From assembly GCA_964649445.1 (NCBI GenBank), contig CAZYPS010000002.1, positions 1 to 64,000 of the forward strand: a stretch of DNA of 64,000 bases, given 5' to 3'. Every line of letters begins with the position of its first letter. Position 1 is the first letter of the stretch. Both the position numbers and the translations under genes were made by a program. This document shows, in pieces, positions 62,539 through 64,000 of the stretch. Source of the stretch: JAGXLP01 sp964649445. GTDB taxonomy: Bacteria; Bipolaricaulota; Bipolaricaulia; M55B111. Below the pieces are notes generated by a model, which worked only from the letters and a program-made list of their open reading frames with translations, ran no database searches and had not been told where the DNA came from.

Positions 62539-62712
62539 ATGCGAAGAGTCAATTGGACAATAACGGAAAAACAGCATAAAAAACTACAGCGTTTATCCCG
62601 AGAAACTGGACTCCCCATTTCGGAGTTAGTGCGACGTTCTCTGGATAAATACTTCGGCCTTGTTGGAGAGGAGCCTTTGAAGAGCCTCGAAGAAGACCAG
62701 GGTGCAGAATAA
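62539..62712 (+). CDS. Ribbon-helix-helix DNA-binding protein, likely leaderless
   Basis: A 57-residue protein (59 if the ATG at 62533 is used). MRRVNWTITEKQHKKLQRLS followed by RETGLPISELVRRSLDKYF is a CopG/Arc-type beta-strand-helix-helix fold: the strand contacts the DNA major groove and the helices form the dimer. The last 17 residues are acidic. The promoter -10 box ends three bases before the first ATG and eight before the second, and no Shine-Dalgarno sequence is present, so translation from 62539 would be leaderless. It overlaps the next gene's GTG by 11 bases and may autoregulate this pair, or be an antitoxin-like orphan; no toxin gene is adjacent. Confidence 0.65.
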   Translation: MRRVNWTITEKQHKKLQRLSRETGLPISELVRRSLDKYFGLVGEEPLKSLEEDQGAE

Positions 62713-63919
62713 CTTCCCTGGAAAGAGCGGCTCGGTCAAGTTCATTCACGTTGAGGAGGTCACAATTTTTAACATTGGTTCGCCAGACGAGATAAAAAAC
62801 GGGAAAATCACCGACGTATATTTCGAAAGAACCCAAAAAATTCTCGAAGAAAATAATATAGACAAAAAAGTTAGGATGGAGGTAAGAACAAAAAGCGTAC
62901 CGGGAAAGGGACCGGGAATACTCACAGGACTGGATGAGGTAGTCCAGCTTCTCGAAGGTACGGGTAACTCCGTCTGGTCAATCCCGGAAGGAAGTGCCTT
63001 TCTGCCTTACGAACCCGTAATGATTATCGAGGGTCAGTACAGGAACTTCTCACCTCTGGAGACCCCGTTATTAGGACTCCTTTGTCAGGCGAGTGGTATT
63101 TCGACAAAAGCCAGAATCGTAACGGAAGCAGCGGAAGATAATCCCGTATTTCACTTTGGATCTCGCCGTATGCATCCTGCCATAGCTCCGATGATAGGTC
63201 GCAGCGCCTATATAGGAGGATGTGAAGGGGTCGCGGTAACGAAGACAGCCCGGGACCTGGGTCTGGAACCGGTTGGAACTATACCCCATGCACTTATTCT
63301 AATTCTGGAGGATTCCACCACCGCTACTGGAATGTTCGAAAAACTCTTTGGCGAGGAAGTAGATACTGTCGCCCTGGTCGATACATTTGGCGACGAAAAG
63401 TTCGAGGCTCTGGAGAATGCCGATCTAATCGAAGGATTAAATGCAGTTAGGTTAGATACACCTTCCTCTCGCCGAGGTAATATGCTGGAGATAGCGAAAG
63501 AAGTTAGGTGGGAACTGGACCTCCATGGTTTTACCGACGTAGATATCCTCATATCGGGAGGCCTGGACGAGGAAAGTATACCTGATCTCAACGAAGTAGC
63601 GGATGCCTACGGAGTCGGTACGGCCATCTCGAACTCTCCAGTAGTTGATTTCTCGCTGGATATCGTAGAGATAGAGGGAGAATCGGTATCAAAACGGGGC
63701 AAGAAATCCGGCGCCAAACAACTTTACGTCTGCAGCGACTGTAAACATAGACTAGTTAGGACTTTCGGCGAAACCAGGCGAAAATGCCCTGAGTGTGGAG
63801 GTAAAGCAGAGCCGGCTCTGGAAAAAGTTATAGAAAAAGGGGAATTAATTAAAGAATATCCGAAAGCAAAACAGATAAGAAACTATTCGATTTCTCAGCC
63901 ATTTATTCAGGATTACTAA
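62702..63919 (+). CDS. Nicotinate phosphoribosyltransferase, archaeal-like type with zinc ribbon
   Basis: It makes nicotinate mononucleotide from nicotinic acid and PRPP for NAD salvage. The core resembles the Thermoplasma-type enzyme: FNIGSPDEIKNGKITDVYFERT, SPLETPLLGLLCQASGISTKA, FGSRRMHPAIAPMIGRSAYIGG, VGTIPHALILIL, RLDTPSSRRGN and ISGGLDEESI. A C-terminal zinc ribbon has CSDC and CPEC pairs. The start is uncertain. GTG 62702 gives 405 residues, with about 21 extra at the N-terminus and no ribosome site. An ATT at 62765 would match the family start and lies five bases after GAGGAGG. Confidence 0.88.
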   Translation: MQNNFPGKSGSVKFIHVEEVTIFNIGSPDEIKNGKITDVYFERTQKILEENNIDKKVRMEVRTKSVPGKGPGILTGLDEVVQLLEGTGNSVWSIPEGSAFLPYEPVMIIEGQYRNFSPLETPLLGLLCQASGISTKARIVTEAAEDNPVFHFGSRRMHPAIAPMIGRSAYIGGCEGVAVTKTARDLGLEPVGTIPHALILILEDSTTATGMFEKLFGEEVDTVALVDTFGDEKFEALENADLIEGLNAVRLDTPSSRRGNMLEIAKEVRWELDLHGFTDVDILISGGLDEESIPDLNEVADAYGVGTAISNSPVVDFSLDIVEIEGESVSKRGKKSGAKQLYVCSDCKHRLVRTFGETRRKCPECGGKAEPALEKVIEKGELIKEYPKAKQIRNYSISQPFIQDY

Positions 63920-64000
63920 AATTACTGGGTCAAGAATTATTATTAACTTCCTTTTTCGCGATATACACTGTAACCCGATAAGTTGCATTGCGACCCAATA

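Noticed and set aside
1..64000. CRISPR arrays, insertion sequences, prophage, tRNA or rRNA genes
   Set aside because: No regularly spaced repeats, transposase or integrase motifs, or cloverleaf/T-loop patterns were found on reading both strands; a covariance-model scan would be decisive.

Overview
The window is a chromosomal segment from an anaerobic bacterium that lives largely on amino acids and peptides. The gene order is bacterial and Firmicutes-like: clpC-radA-disA, glmU-prs-rplY, rpmF, smpB, secA, accA/accD and a non-archaeal translation set. Several genes look archaeal or shared with archaea: two aldehyde:ferredoxin oxidoreductases, a DUF99 protein and a zinc-ribbon nicotinate phosphoribosyltransferase. 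Proteins are rich in Glu/Asp, including the L25 tail, the L32 tail and linkers in other proteins, which would fit a halophile. None of the three solute-binding proteins has a lipobox, which hints at a true periplasm and so a two-membrane envelope. A halophilic lineage such as Halanaerobiales or an uncultured candidate phylum would fit, but I cannot name the taxon. TTG and GTG starts are common. Two 100-base runs of N (4665-4764 and 48786-48885) are scaffold gaps of unknown true size inside real genes.

Region 1 (1-9 kb, mostly minus strand): an MFS transporter, a transaldolase-like protein, a cysteine-rich secreted protein, then a set made of AOR, an old-yellow-enzyme reductase and a threonine synthase-like enzyme. 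A truncated Eis-like acetyltransferase and a PP-loop tRNA-thiolation enzyme follow on the plus strand.

Region 2 (10-18 kb): histidine catabolism, split into ftcD-hutI (plus) and hutH-hutU (minus). A small HTH/coiled-coil protein and a hemolysin III-type membrane protein sit between them. The pathway runs histidine to urocanate to imidazolonepropionate to formiminoglutamate, with the formimino group passed to tetrahydrofolate.

Region 3 (17.7-34 kb, all minus strand): a second AOR and an oligopeptide-type ABC transporter with two Tat-exported binding proteins and a fused double ATPase. Next come a MmgE/PrpD enzyme, a UroD-family methyltransferase, an MttB-family (non-pyrrolysine) methyltransferase, a FadR-type regulator, and an amino-acid ABC transporter without its ATPase. 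I read this as a regulated catabolic island for a methylated (probably quaternary) amine or betaine-like compound and peptides. It is the best candidate in the window for an undescribed pathway.

Region 4 (34-41 kb): DUF99, dtd, rpmF, smpB, macro domain, pyrG (with a possible 12-codon leader ORF), and convergent lgt and DUF445. Region 5 (41.6-47 kb): an acetate module made of ADP-forming acyl-CoA synthetase fused to GNAT, acs and a SatP-type acetate carrier. Region 6 (47-60 kb): secA, a strongly expressed 30-residue peptide gene, an unknown exported protein, gcvH, a shortened glmU, prs, rplY, clpC, radA, disA and purine nucleoside phosphorylase. Region 7 (60-64 kb): accD-accA, a DUF502 membrane protein, an apparently leaderless ribbon-helix-helix gene, and nicotinate phosphoribosyltransferase. 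I see no tRNA, rRNA, CRISPR array, phage or insertion sequence.
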